Notes: a model not told the origin generated them from the sequence alone. Positions 23,944 through 32,206 are shown, numbered from the stretch's first letter. The stretch: 33,594 nucleotides of DNA from Candidatus Melainabacteria bacterium (GCA_016212515.1 JACRFZ010000060.1:1-33594), one strand, 5' to 3'. A program made the numbers and translations.

Positions 23944-24402
23944 ATGCCGGAAAATCCATCCACCGTTATCGGCAAGCCAAAACTCACAAAAGGCTGCAAA
24001 AAAGTTCTCGAATACCTGGAAAGACTGCACGAATTGTCCAGTGCTCAGGACATTTATGGTCTGATGCGCACCGAAGACCAGAAAGCGCCAGGTTTGACCA
24101 CGGTTTACCGTTCTCTTGAGGCGCTCGTAGCACAGGGGCTAGTGCAAGAAGTAGTGCTGGGCGACGGAGAACGCCGCTACGAAGTGGTGCATCCGGGCGA
24201 ACATCACCATCACCTGGTTTGCCAGTCTTGCAATAAGAGTGTGCACCTGGATGAGTGCCTGGTGGAGCAATTCGAAGAAACCATTCGCAACAGCTATGGC
24301 TTCCAGATTAAGAGCCATTTATTGGAGCTTTTCGGTCTTTGCCAGGATTGCAGCAATGGTCAAAGCGCAGGCACCTTGCCAAAGCACGACCATAAGCACT
24401 AA
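23944..24402 (+). CDS. Fur-family metalloregulator, possibly Zur
   Basis: The 152-residue protein has the Fur layout: a winged helix (about 12-82, with the recognition helix around LTTVYRSLEAL) and a dimerisation domain. The structural zinc site is C93-x2-C96 and C133-x2-C136. The HHHH cluster at 87-90 and a His-rich tail (KHDHKH) offer further metal ligands. The tight link to a MerC-like membrane protein with its own His/Cys tail favours zinc over iron, but Fur or PerR cannot be excluded. AAGG lies 8 nt before the ATG. A TACAAT -10 is near 23891. Confidence 0.88.
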   Translation: MPENPSTVIGKPKLTKGCKKVLEYLERLHELSSAQDIYGLMRTEDQKAPGLTTVYRSLEALVAQGLVQEVVLGDGERRYEVVHPGEHHHHLVCQSCNKSVHLDECLVEQFEETIRNSYGFQIKSHLLELFGLCQDCSNGQSAGTLPKHDHKH

Positions 24403-24410
24403 ATATAAGT

Positions 24411-24950
24411 ATGGAAAATCTAAGGGTGTCGGCAATAATGACGGATTCTCAAGAATCTGAGATAGAGCTAAAGGCAGAAGCGCTGGAACTGCCAGATCCT
24501 ATAGATATGGGAGCCGACAAAGCTATTCTCTCCCTGGATAACCTGGGTATTTTCGCCTCCATCGCCTGTTTAATCCATTGCCTGGCCATGCCGGTCTTAA
24601 TTGCCACAGTTCCATTTATCGGGCTTAATTTGAGCTTTCTTGAAGAAGAGTGGGTGGAAAACATCCTCATCGCCGCCATCGTGGGCTTTGCCGTGTTCGC
24701 CATAGTGCCGGGCTATTTCCGCCATAAGAAGCCCATAGCCTTAGTCGGTCTGTTACTGGGCATGACCATGGTCGGTCTGGTAGCACTCGGTCGAAACACC
24801 GTGGTTGACGCTAAACTTGAGCTAACCCTGATAGCGGTAGGCAACTTGATTCTGGTCATAACCCACCTCTTGAACAGACGCTTTACCACAGGCAGTTTCC
24901 TGGGTCACAGTCACAAGGTCGGCGAAGATCACAGCGGCTGCAAACACTGA
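24411..24950 (+). CDS. MerC-domain membrane protein
   Basis: The 179-residue protein has an acidic N-terminus (1-45) and then four membrane helices. The first contains the MerC signature IASIACLIHCLAMP with a C-x4-C-like cysteine pair, the metal-carrying motif of MerC mercury and metal transporters. The tail is HSHKVGEDHSGCKH, a likely metal chelator. It starts 8 nt after the Fur-family gene, so both are in one operon and metal handling is likely. An alternative ATG at 24438 (with AAGGG upstream) would shorten it by 9 residues. The transported metal is unknown; no merA or merP is nearby. Confidence 0.82.
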   Translation: MENLRVSAIMTDSQESEIELKAEALELPDPIDMGADKAILSLDNLGIFASIACLIHCLAMPVLIATVPFIGLNLSFLEEEWVENILIAAIVGFAVFAIVPGYFRHKKPIALVGLLLGMTMVGLVALGRNTVVDAKLELTLIAVGNLILVITHLLNRRFTTGSFLGHSHKVGEDHSGCKH

Positions 24951-25064
24951 GATTTAAATTTGATTTATGGCAACAACCGAGAGTCCTTAACCTCACCTTA
25001 AAGCACTTGGCAAGATACTGACAGAGTGAAATCCGGCGCTCAAGCAGGTTAACAGGAACCAATC

Positions 25065-25202
25065 ATGGTCACATTTCTCTTCTACATGGTCGTCATAACA
25101 CTGGCAGTGGTCTTCCTGCTTTCAGTAGCCCATGATGAAGTAACAGCCTTTTTCGATGCTGTTATGGACATGTTTCATCACACACTCTCCCGCTCAAAAT
25201 AG
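25065..25202 (+). CDS. Small membrane protein, 45 residues
   Basis: ATG at 25065 has AGGA 9 nt upstream. The peptide starts MVTFLFYMVVITLAVVFLLS, a membrane helix, followed by an amphipathic acidic and His-containing segment (HDEVTAFFDAVMDMFHH) ending SRSK. Its TAG lies 42 nt before the start of the DUF4239 gene, so the two probably share a transcript and perhaps a complex. No family was recognised. Confidence 0.65.
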   Translation: MVTFLFYMVVITLAVVFLLSVAHDEVTAFFDAVMDMFHHTLSRSK

Positions 25203-25244
25203 AGTTTGTCGCTACTTGCCAGTTTCTTCAGGATTGGAGAAACT

Positions 25245-26057
25245 ATGGCAATGGATATAGATAACTTCTACATCGGCGCCGTTTTGATCACAGGCATCAC
25301 CCTGGCATCCGTGCTGGGGCTTTTGATTGTGCGACGCTACTGCCACCTGGAGAGACTGAAGCAGTGCCATGAAGTGGGCGGCTATCTGCTCTCAGTGGTG
25401 GGAACCATGTACGCGGTTTTGCTCGGACTGGTGGTTGTGGATGCTATGACCAAGTTTCAAACCGCTCGCAGCGTTGTGGAGAACGAGGCAAACAGCCTGG
25501 CCGATGTCTTCCTTCTAGCCGAGAGCCTGCCCAGAGCCAAAGCGCTGGCCATCCGTCAACTCTGCGAAAAGTACGTTTCCGAGGTGGTGGAAAAGGAATG
25601 GCCGGACATGGCTAAAGGTCAAATAAATAAGACGGCTCGCAGGCACGCCATTAACCTGATGCGAGAAGTGAACGGCTTCGAACCGGTGACGGAAAATCAG
25701 AAGGCCATCTATCCGCTCCTGGTGCAAGAGGCTTGCCAGGTCTGGGACAACAGACGCGCCCGTACCAATCTAGCCAGTTTCGGCGTACCGGCGGTGGAAT
25801 GGTTTGTCTTGATTCTGGGAGGAATAGTGACAGTAGTGTTCACCTACTTCTTCGGCGTTGAGAGTGTCGTGGCACAAATATTGATGACTTCCATGGTGTC
25901 TCTCTTGATATCACTGAACATGTACCTGGTAGTACTCTTCGGCGCGCCGTTTTCAGGAGATTTACAGGTCAGTAGCGACGCACTGATGGTGGACAAAATG
26001 ATCTTCGAGAACCAGCTTGGCTTGAGGCAGGATCCCGAATTTAGCCCTAAGTTGTAG
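25245..26057 (+). CDS. DUF4239 (bestrophin-like) membrane protein
   Basis: From ATG 25245 (GGAG 5 nt upstream) the protein has 270 residues. The layout fits DUF4239: N-terminal helix, a second helix in LLSVVGTMYAVLLGLVVVDAM, and a long charged cytosolic region starting FQTARSVVENEANSLADVF. EWPDMAKGQ follows, and the protein ends with two C-terminal helices (VLILGGIVTVVFTYFF; LLISLNMYLVVLFGAPFSG). DUF4239 proteins are distantly bestrophin-like and may be channels; no ion is known. An upstream TTG at 25206 would add 13 residues but has no ribosome site. Confidence 0.82.
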   Translation: MAMDIDNFYIGAVLITGITLASVLGLLIVRRYCHLERLKQCHEVGGYLLSVVGTMYAVLLGLVVVDAMTKFQTARSVVENEANSLADVFLLAESLPRAKALAIRQLCEKYVSEVVEKEWPDMAKGQINKTARRHAINLMREVNGFEPVTENQKAIYPLLVQEACQVWDNRRARTNLASFGVPAVEWFVLILGGIVTVVFTYFFGVESVVAQILMTSMVSLLISLNMYLVVLFGAPFSGDLQVSSDALMVDKMIFENQLGLRQDPEFSPKL

Positions 26058-26094
26058 CTCTTGCTGAATCTGTCCCCTGCAAGATACCAAAAAG

Positions 26095-26122
26095 AAACGC
26101 CCCGCTTTTGAGCAGGGCGTTT
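26095..26122 (-). terminator. Terminator of the gene ending at 26138, also usable by DUF4239
   Basis: AAACGCCC and GGGCGTTT pair around an inner GCT-TTTG-AGC stem. On the minus strand CTTTTTGG follows directly. On the plus strand no T-run follows. Confidence 0.75.
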
Positions 26123-26137
26123 GCGATTGATGAATGC

Positions 26138-26521
26138 TTATCTGAAACTTGCTTTGCCGTCTTTCAACCACATGGTAGGAGAGAAACGCTGCAGCATTGT
26201 GCCGAAGGACCTATCGAGGTCTCTGACAAATTCGCGCCAGATGAGCCATGATTCTTTCTGGCGCAGGTTCGAAACCATGCGCAGCCGAGAATTGGACTCA
26301 CTTCTTTCGTCGTTGCGGAAATTGCGGGAGTGCTGCCTACCGGCCAGGGTGTCATCTCTCATGAGAGAGCGATAACCGGCGGAGATTGAGGAATCAACTT
26401 TTTGAGGCGGATCGACGGGACCACGTTCGTCACCGGAGAACTTTACTTTAATGACTGCGGTCTTGCCGATATTTGTACCGATGGAAGGGTCAGTGGCTCT
26501 CATTAGGGCCTTGGTTGACAT
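26138..26521 (-). CDS. Small basic hypothetical protein, 127 residues
   Basis: A good ribosome site (GAGG, 9 nt before the ATG), a following terminator and a TATATA-containing region upstream support this gene. The protein is rich in Arg and Ser with no membrane segment. It has a central stretch of charged residues (RQHSRNFRNDERSESNSRLR) and a C-terminal helix-like region (WLIWREFVRDLDRSFGTML). The N-terminal part (TNIGKTAVIKVKFSGDERG) reads like a beta strand pair. I do not recognise a family, and it could be a nucleic-acid or membrane-surface binding protein. Confidence 0.65.
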   Translation of the reverse strand: MSTKALMRATDPSIGTNIGKTAVIKVKFSGDERGPVDPPQKVDSSISAGYRSLMRDDTLAGRQHSRNFRNDERSESNSRLRMVSNLRQKESWLIWREFVRDLDRSFGTMLQRFSPTMWLKDGKASFR

Positions 26522-27070
26522 CTTTGCTACCTCTTGATTGGCGCCGGTATATATGCGAGGGATAAAGCGAAGTTTCGCACTTACAGAGCCGCTTTTGGCA
26601 CGTTGCTATTATGCATGACAAGTATTCTTAGAGCAATACCATAAAAGGATGATGTCTATTTATGGAGCGGGCTTCAATACTTGCACCAACCTCTTGAAAG
26701 CCCAAAGAAAACTGCATGTATCCCTCACAGAATGCACAGACTTTCATCTCAGATAAAAGGTTCCGCCCCGCAGAAAGACTACTGCAGGCACATCGAGAAT
26801 TAATATATACAACTGGTTCAGGAGCCGAGGCTGACAAGTGGTGCTTCCATAAAGGAGCAGGTTGCACAAGCACAAATTCGCCCTGGTAGCACCCGCGATA
26901 CCAAAATCAAAGAGCCCGCCACTTGAGAGTGTTCCTTCGGCCGGTCACTACCAGTTCAATACTGCTTTCAGGCGCTTCCGGGCATGAATACTTTCCATGG
27001 CAAACATGAAATCGCTGACAACCCACTAGAATAACCAGGGGATTTCATCTAGGCTTGATAAAGGCGGCGA
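26522..27070. other. Gene-free stretch of about 550 bp
   Basis: A minus-strand frame at 26628-26873 (81 codons) has no ribosome site and no family features, and I did not accept it. A 36-codon plus-strand frame from 26650 has AAGG touching the ATG and is doubtful. A possible -10 TAGAAT at 27027-27032 precedes the Yip1 gene. Nothing else was recognised. Confidence 0.5.
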
Positions 27071-28693
27071 TTGCAGGCACAGTCATCTAGTCGAAGACGA
27101 TGGTCAGACCGCGCCAAACGGGAACCTCTTATCTGGGAAACAGCCAAACCAGTGGCAGACGAAAAGGACGAGCAGGACAAAGAGAATCTAAATCAAGGCA
27201 GCCGCCCTGATTTATTTGCTGGTATTCCAGGCTACACCCCGCACGGTTTCGGGCAGCCGACGCCGGCCGCATCAGAAGGTATAAATCCTAATGTGGAGCC
27301 CGCAGTCGCTGGACCGAACGCCCCGTTGCAGCCGGCACAGCCCCAAAGCAATGGCGAAAACAATTATCCGCAGTTGAAGCTTCCTCAAAGTCCCCAGGGC
27401 GCGGCTCCCGTCTTTCCTCAGTTACAGTTGCCTCCGGCACCCAATCCACCGGCAGAACCGAGGCGGGAACTGAAGCCTGCCCCCTATGTCAGACGCAGCG
27501 ACAGCACCGGCACAAACATGCAAGCGCTCAGCCCCGAGCAGGTGCAAAACATGCAGGCCGCTGCCGATGCGGCAGCCCGCTCGGCCCCGCCGCAGAACCA
27601 GGGCAATCGTCCAGACCCCAGGCAGAACATCACGCGCGTGCCGCTCAGACCGGACGTGGTCATGGGCGAGCAAGGCGAGGCGATTCCGCCGCGCGGTAGT
27701 CTCGAGGAACTGCACATGATCAATCAGCAGTTCATTTCCAATGAATACGTGCCGAAAACGCCGCCGGTAATTGTCCCGCATCAAGACCCGGATAAGCCAT
27801 GGGCAGCCGGTGCCGAACCACAGTTCGAATTCTTCGCGGAAGAATATGAAGAGGCTCTGCGCAAGGCTACAAAAGCCAGGGAGAAGAAGCCGGACAAGGA
27901 CGCGCCTCCCACCAAGCCCTCGGTCTGGCAAGAAACTTTTGCCAATGTTATCCAGAGTCAGACGGAATCCTTGCAGGCACCGCAGCCGGCCGGCAAGACC
28001 GTAGAGCCTGCTCAACAGCCGCTCCCACAAGGTCTAAACGGAGAAAAGTCGGCTCTCAGCGAGACCTTCACCAAAGCTCCGCCCAAAGAGATTTCACGCG
28101 GGGCAGCGGCCTTGAGAGCGGCAGGATTTTACGACCGCAACGCGGCTAACGACGAAAGCCCGCAGCCAGATGCAGGCTTTCGCATGAACCGCCAGGATCT
28201 GCTGGGAATACTGGCCTTCAACCTGCTGACGGCGAAGAACATTCTCCAATCGCCCCGGGTTTTCTTCGCAAAAATGCCGACAGACGGCACGCTGGCGGAA
28301 CCTCTCTTCTTTCTACTGGTAGTGCAGACCAGCGCCGCCATTCTTAGATGCATTTTCAAATTCAGCCTCACACCAATTTTTGCAGAGCTGGTCATGGGGC
28401 TAATCTCAGCTATTCTCGGTGCGGCGCTGCTCAATTTTGTGTTCCAACAACTAGGCGGCAAGGGCAATTTCAATGCCGCCCTGAGAGTAGTCTGCTACGG
28501 AAAGGCACCCATACTGTTATCCTTTCTGGCCCTGGGCAAGCTCGAAATCGGAATCTTTGCAGCACTGTGCTACACCATGTATTTAAACTACCTGGGCTTT
28601 ACGCGGGTCTATCGCAAACCGAAGGAAGTCACCCTTCTGGTAGTGATAGTCATGGCCGTACTTGGCAGTTTCTTCCGCATGGGCGCGCCCTGA
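27071..28693 (+). CDS. Yip1-domain membrane protein with long disordered N-terminus
   Basis: The 540-residue protein has about 380 residues rich in Pro, Gln, Ala and charged residues, probably disordered. A Yip1-like membrane domain follows: SPRVFFAKMPTDGTLAEPLFFLL, LISAILGAALLNFVF, GGKGNFNAALRVVCYGKAP, LGKLEIGIFAALCYTMYLNYLG and a last helix. Bacterial Yip1 proteins are poorly known multi-pass membrane proteins. The start is TTG with AGGCGG upstream; no in-frame ATG occurs before the middle of the disordered part, so a later GTG near residue 28 is the main alternative. The gene is convergent with the HypD-like gene. Confidence 0.78.
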   Translation: MQAQSSSRRRWSDRAKREPLIWETAKPVADEKDEQDKENLNQGSRPDLFAGIPGYTPHGFGQPTPAASEGINPNVEPAVAGPNAPLQPAQPQSNGENNYPQLKLPQSPQGAAPVFPQLQLPPAPNPPAEPRRELKPAPYVRRSDSTGTNMQALSPEQVQNMQAAADAAARSAPPQNQGNRPDPRQNITRVPLRPDVVMGEQGEAIPPRGSLEELHMINQQFISNEYVPKTPPVIVPHQDPDKPWAAGAEPQFEFFAEEYEEALRKATKAREKKPDKDAPPTKPSVWQETFANVIQSQTESLQAPQPAGKTVEPAQQPLPQGLNGEKSALSETFTKAPPKEISRGAAALRAAGFYDRNAANDESPQPDAGFRMNRQDLLGILAFNLLTAKNILQSPRVFFAKMPTDGTLAEPLFFLLVVQTSAAILRCIFKFSLTPIFAELVMGLISAILGAALLNFVFQQLGGKGNFNAALRVVCYGKAPILLSFLALGKLEIGIFAALCYTMYLNYLGFTRVYRKPKEVTLLVVIVMAVLGSFFRMGAP

Positions 28694-28716
28694 TGAGCGC
28701 CGTTTACTTTTAGCTT

Positions 28717-28736
28717 CAGCCTACTAACTGAGGCTG
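28717..28736. terminator. Short hairpin between the convergent Yip1 and HypD-like genes
   Basis: CAGCCT and AGGCTG form a 6-bp stem with an 8-nt loop that overlaps the HypD-like stop codon. On the minus strand AAGCTAAAAG follows, without a U-run, so it is weak. Confidence 0.3.
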
Positions 28737-29833
28737 CGTGCTCTCTGATGCTTGTAGTAAGCGGCACAGGTGCCGTCGGCCGAAACCATGGTGGCACCCT
28801 GAGGGCTATCAGGTTTACAGGCTTTGCCGTAGAGCGGACACTCGAAAGGCTTTTTCAAGCCGCGCCAAATCTGAGAGGAGATACAACCATTGGCCTCTGG
28901 ACTGCAAGGTTCGCTGGGAGCGAAAGCCAGGTGCCCGTCAAAAGCAGCGAACTCAGGGCGAAGGGCATAACCGGCCATAGGTACTACACCAATGCCGCGC
29001 CATTCTCTTTCGCAGGGAGCAAAGACCTCACTGATCAGGGCACGCACTTCAAGGTTACCCTGGCGACTGGCGGCCCGCTTGTACTGATTTTCGACGGAGA
29101 CTTTACCGTACTCCAGCATGTTGACGCTCTTCAGTATCCCTTCCAAAATATCCACCGGCTCAAAACCGGTTATCACAATAGGGCGGCCGGTGGCTTCAGC
29201 GATGGCTTCGTAGCTCTCATAGCCGGTTACGCAACAAATCTGACCGGGTCCCAGAACAGCGTTCACCATGCAGTTGGAATCCGACAGAAGCGATGAAACT
29301 ACCGGCGGCAAATTGGCGTGATAGCTCAAGAGCAGGAAGTTGTTTACACCGAGACGGCGAGCCTGCCAAACAGCAAGGGCATCCATCTGCACATTGTTCT
29401 CAAAGCCTACGTCGAACAAAACAACGCGGCTATCAGGATTACTGCGGGCGATGCCGATACATTCCAAAGGCGAATACACGACCCGCACATCGAAGCCCTG
29501 CGCCTTAACTTCCAACAAGTCTTTGCTGCTGCCGGGAATTCTCAGCAGTTCGGCGGGAGCACAAAAGATCACATTCGGTTCCTGGGCAACAGCAATCGCC
29601 CTGTCGAAAATATGCACCGGCACCGAGGCCACGGCACAGCCCGGACCGTGCACCAGGCTCAATTCCGGAGGTAACAGCTCAAAAAGATTATTGCGCAGAA
29701 GTACCTGCGTCAGATCCCCGGACACTTCCATGATCGTCCAGGGACGAGTCATGCTGGCAGCAATCTTGCGAGCCAGACGAGCAACTTGTTGCTCATCACT
29801 GTGGTCGGCTCCGTTCAATTTGAGACCAAACAT
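28724..29833 (-). CDS. HypD-like protein with altered catalytic cysteines
   Basis: The 369-residue protein is clearly HypD-like along its length: GPGC block, RIPGS, GFE(N), WRGIGVVPMAGYALR, and KPFECPLYGKAC...GATMVSADGTCAAYY. HypD is the scaffold where Fe(CN)2CO of [NiFe] hydrogenase is built. The C-terminal [4Fe-4S] ligand pattern C-x6-C-x14-C-x6-C is intact. However, the MEVCGTHT cysteine is Ser (S38 in MEVSGDLT), and of the GPGCPVC pair only C66 remains (A69). GFETT is GFENN, and GACMVS is GATMVS. In true HypD these cysteines carry the iron and the redox step. No hypC, hypE or hydrogenase is in the window. It is probably a repurposed paralogue. Confidence 0.88.
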   Translation of the reverse strand: MFGLKLNGADHSDEQQVARLARKIAASMTRPWTIMEVSGDLTQVLLRNNLFELLPPELSLVHGPGCAVASVPVHIFDRAIAVAQEPNVIFCAPAELLRIPGSSKDLLEVKAQGFDVRVVYSPLECIGIARSNPDSRVVLFDVGFENNVQMDALAVWQARRLGVNNFLLLSYHANLPPVVSSLLSDSNCMVNAVLGPGQICCVTGYESYEAIAEATGRPIVITGFEPVDILEGILKSVNMLEYGKVSVENQYKRAASRQGNLEVRALISEVFAPCEREWRGIGVVPMAGYALRPEFAAFDGHLAFAPSEPCSPEANGCISSQIWRGLKKPFECPLYGKACKPDSPQGATMVSADGTCAAYYKHQRARSLS

Positions 29834-29882
29834 CGAGTGGAATCTGCTCCGGCTGACCTTGGGGGGGTACCTAACTTAACCA

Positions 29883-29898
29883 GCTCAAATAATTGAGC
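29883..29898. promoter_or_regulatory. Inverted repeat upstream of the HypD-like gene
   Basis: GCTCAA-ATAA-TTGAGC is a perfect 6-bp dyad 50 nt upstream of the start codon, in the position of an operator. Confidence 0.4.
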
Positions 29899-30081
29899 AT
29901 GGAAATCGCCTACTTTGCCTGTTCAACTTGGGGTGGGTAAAAACCAACAAAGCCAAGACTAGATTACCCATAAACAGGCTTATCAAGTTGTACTTTGTAG
30001 CCATGTTACGAGTAGTTTCAATTTTGCAACATCTTGACAACGCTCGTTACTTTGCCGACTCTTGCTCTTGCCGCTCACGGC

Positions 30082-31185
30082 TCAGGTCTTATCCCTGGGC
30101 AGAACCAGCTTGGAAGAAAGCGGAGTCAGTCTCTTCAAGCCGGCCCGGTCGGTCATGATCAAGAGTTTGTCGCCCACTGATAGGGGATTGCTGGGAGCCG
30201 GGTTCCAGTCCACCGTGCCATCAGCCCTTTCATGGCAGAGAATAGTTACTTCATAGTTGCCCCGCAAATAATCTATATCGTGGCCGACTAGAATCGTATT
30301 GGCTTCCACAGTCAATTGCACAGCATTGATGATGGTGCCGCCAAACTCGAAGGAATCGAGTATGTCGCCGGAAATGGCGGCCTGGGCAAAGAGCCTGGCT
30401 GACCGGGCGGACGAACTATAGGCTCCCTGAATACCCATGGACTTCTCTACTTTCTTGGCCAGGTTCTGGTCAAACATTCGAATCACTACTCGAATTTTTG
30501 GATTTAGTTCCCGTGCCGTCAACGCCGCCTCAAGGTTAGCCAGATCATTATCGGTTACACAAATGATGGCCTTAGCCTTAGGCACCGAAGCCCTCATCAA
30601 ACTAGCAGAATCACGCACATCTCCAAAGAGAACCGGCACATCGTAGCCGGCGACTTCAGTGGCGAAGCGAGCCTCGGGATTAGTCTCAATAGCCACCACG
30701 TCTTCGCTAAAACGCCGCAGGTGCTGCACCACACGCACCCCCACATTGCCGAGGCCGCAAACCACAACGTGGTCTTCCATGGTTTCAGCGATCATTGACT
30801 GCCACTCCTTTGAGTACCGTTTATGTTGAAAGAGCAGGTTGCCGAGATGCACAACGCCTTCGGCAATAATTATCAGCCCCAAAATAGGCAAGATAAAGAA
30901 CAAGGGAGAGAGCCGATAGTCATCTACATAAGTGAGCGGACTCTCAAAGAAAATCATCAAAAGCGTGTAATAGGCAGCCTGGGCCACTGTCATGGTGGCG
31001 CCGCCAAGAAGATTGCGGGGATAAAAACAGTAAAGCAGGGCTACCGAAACACTGAAAGCAATAATCATGCTCAGAAGGAAGCCCCGGAACTCCCGGAAGA
31101 GTATTTTCAGAAGCAGAACGAAACGCCGACTTCGCCTTCTGGCCAAATCGTACTCACCCATGACATTCTGTACTCTAAAATCCAC
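30082..31185 (-). CDS. Two-TM, RCK/TrkA-domain channel-like protein without a K+ selectivity filter
   Basis: The 367-residue protein has TM1 (36-55), a pore-loop-like segment (66-86), TM2 (92-119), then RCK-N (from about 138, GLGNVG at 144-149, acidic E at the end of strand 2) and RCK-C (about 280-355). This is the layout of MthK-type potassium channels. Where TVGYG should stand the sequence is YYTLLMIFFESPLTYVDD, so the canonical filter is absent. It may pass another ion or act only as a ligand sensor. The GTG start at 31185 is 7 nt after a TATACT -10, so it may be leaderless. An ATG at 31161 is the alternative. Confidence 0.85.
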   Translation of the reverse strand: MDFRVQNVMGEYDLARRRSRRFVLLLKILFREFRGFLLSMIIAFSVSVALLYCFYPRNLLGGATMTVAQAAYYTLLMIFFESPLTYVDDYRLSPLFFILPILGLIIIAEGVVHLGNLLFQHKRYSKEWQSMIAETMEDHVVVCGLGNVGVRVVQHLRRFSEDVVAIETNPEARFATEVAGYDVPVLFGDVRDSASLMRASVPKAKAIICVTDNDLANLEAALTARELNPKIRVVIRMFDQNLAKKVEKSMGIQGAYSSSARSARLFAQAAISGDILDSFEFGGTIINAVQLTVEANTILVGHDIDYLRGNYEVTILCHERADGTVDWNPAPSNPLSVGDKLLIMTDRAGLKRLTPLSSKLVLPRDKT

Positions 31186-31192
31186 GTAAGAG

Positions 31193-31198
31193 AGTATA
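31193..31198 (-). promoter_or_regulatory. -10 box of the RCK channel-like gene
   Basis: TATACT on the minus strand ends 7 nt before the GTG start, which would place transcription start at or next to the start codon. No convincing -35 is seen at 17 nt. Confidence 0.4.
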
Positions 31199-31345
31199 CC
31201 CGAGAAATTACTTCCCTCTCAGATTTGGTAAGACCGCGGCAGGCGCGCCCTCGGGGTTGATTGTAAAGATGCACGCGTGCTAGCATTTTGCTTTCAGGCT
31301 ACTATGTAATGAAAGCCTTTCCTCAAGAAGTTAATCGGGGTTCTC

Positions 31346-32206
31346 TTGCGAAGCGTCGCCAGACAATCTGCCAGCACTAAATCCGGTATCGTGTCGGGAG
31401 CGCCGTTCAGCGGCGTCCGGGGAGCAACCATTTTTGGTGGCAAGACGCTCCTGTCAATGAGCGCAGCACTTCTCCTTACAGTTTTTGCAGCGCAAGCGCA
31501 AGCACAAGAACACTCGTCCCAAACTAGCGGCACTATTCCCGATACCAACCTGGAAGGGACCGCATACAAGCGTGATCTTCAAAATACCTGCCTGCTAACA
31601 CTGCACATGCCACTGGCAGCAGAAGCAGAAACAAAAAGACTCGGGAAACTTACACCCCAAGTTCGAAGCGACCTGGTATCGACCATCGACAACTTTGATC
31701 TGGTTTCAGATAAACTCTGGCGTGGAGCGGCCCCAGGTAAGAAGGGCATGCAGCTTCTGGCTAAAAGTGGGGTTAAAACAGTGCTCGATCTGCGCATGCC
31801 TGGTCTTGGGCCCATACTGGAAGAGAACCAGGCCAGAGATCTTGGTATCAACTACGTGCACATGCCGCTCACCTTTAACAAGCCCTCTATGGACAAGGTG
31901 GCACAGTTTATTAACATCGTGGAAAGCCCCATCAACCAACCTGTCTTCATTCACTGCCGCCAGGGAGCAGACCGAACGGGAACCCTTGTAGGCATCATGC
32001 GCCTTACTAAAGATAACTGGACATTTGACAGAACCTACGCCGAAATGAGGCAGCATCATTTCAAACCATGGTTCCAGAATTTGAAATCTATGGTTGCCAG
32101 TTTCGACAATAAAAACACCCGTGCACAACTGGCTCAAGCCATAAAGAAAGACAGGCAAGATACTCAAGCACAACTTACGGCAGGCAACAAACAAGTTGTG
32201 CGATAA
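31346..32206 (+). CDS. Exported CX5R phosphatase (DSP/tyrosine-phosphatase-like)
   Basis: The 286-residue protein has an N-terminal export signal. The TTG start gives a long n-region before SMSAALLLTVFAAQAQAQ, and an ATG at 31457 would begin directly at that helix. The catalytic P-loop is HCRQGADRTG, the CX5R signature of tyrosine/dual-specificity phosphatases. Typical DSP strands lie before it (LWRGAAPGKKGMQLLAKSGVKTVLDLR and NYVHMPL). The C-terminus is charged and helical. Exported phosphatases of this type are known to act on inositol phosphates, phosphoproteins or lipids; the substrate here is unknown. It is convergent with the hydrolase gene, 13 nt apart. Confidence 0.88.
   Translation: MRSVARQSASTKSGIVSGAPFSGVRGATIFGGKTLLSMSAALLLTVFAAQAQAQEHSSQTSGTIPDTNLEGTAYKRDLQNTCLLTLHMPLAAEAETKRLGKLTPQVRSDLVSTIDNFDLVSDKLWRGAAPGKKGMQLLAKSGVKTVLDLRMPGLGPILEENQARDLGINYVHMPLTFNKPSMDKVAQFINIVESPINQPVFIHCRQGADRTGTLVGIMRLTKDNWTFDRTYAEMRQHHFKPWFQNLKSMVASFDNKNTRAQLAQAIKKDRQDTQAQLTAGNKQVVR

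Noticed and set aside
26628..26873. 81-codon minus-strand frame in the gene-free stretch
   Set aside because: No ribosome site, a Cys- and His-scattered composition without pattern, and no terminator or neighbour support.
27422..28030. 202-codon minus-strand frame inside the Yip1-domain gene
   Set aside because: It is antisense to the Pro/Gln-rich coding region; low-complexity coding sequence often leaves open antisense frames.
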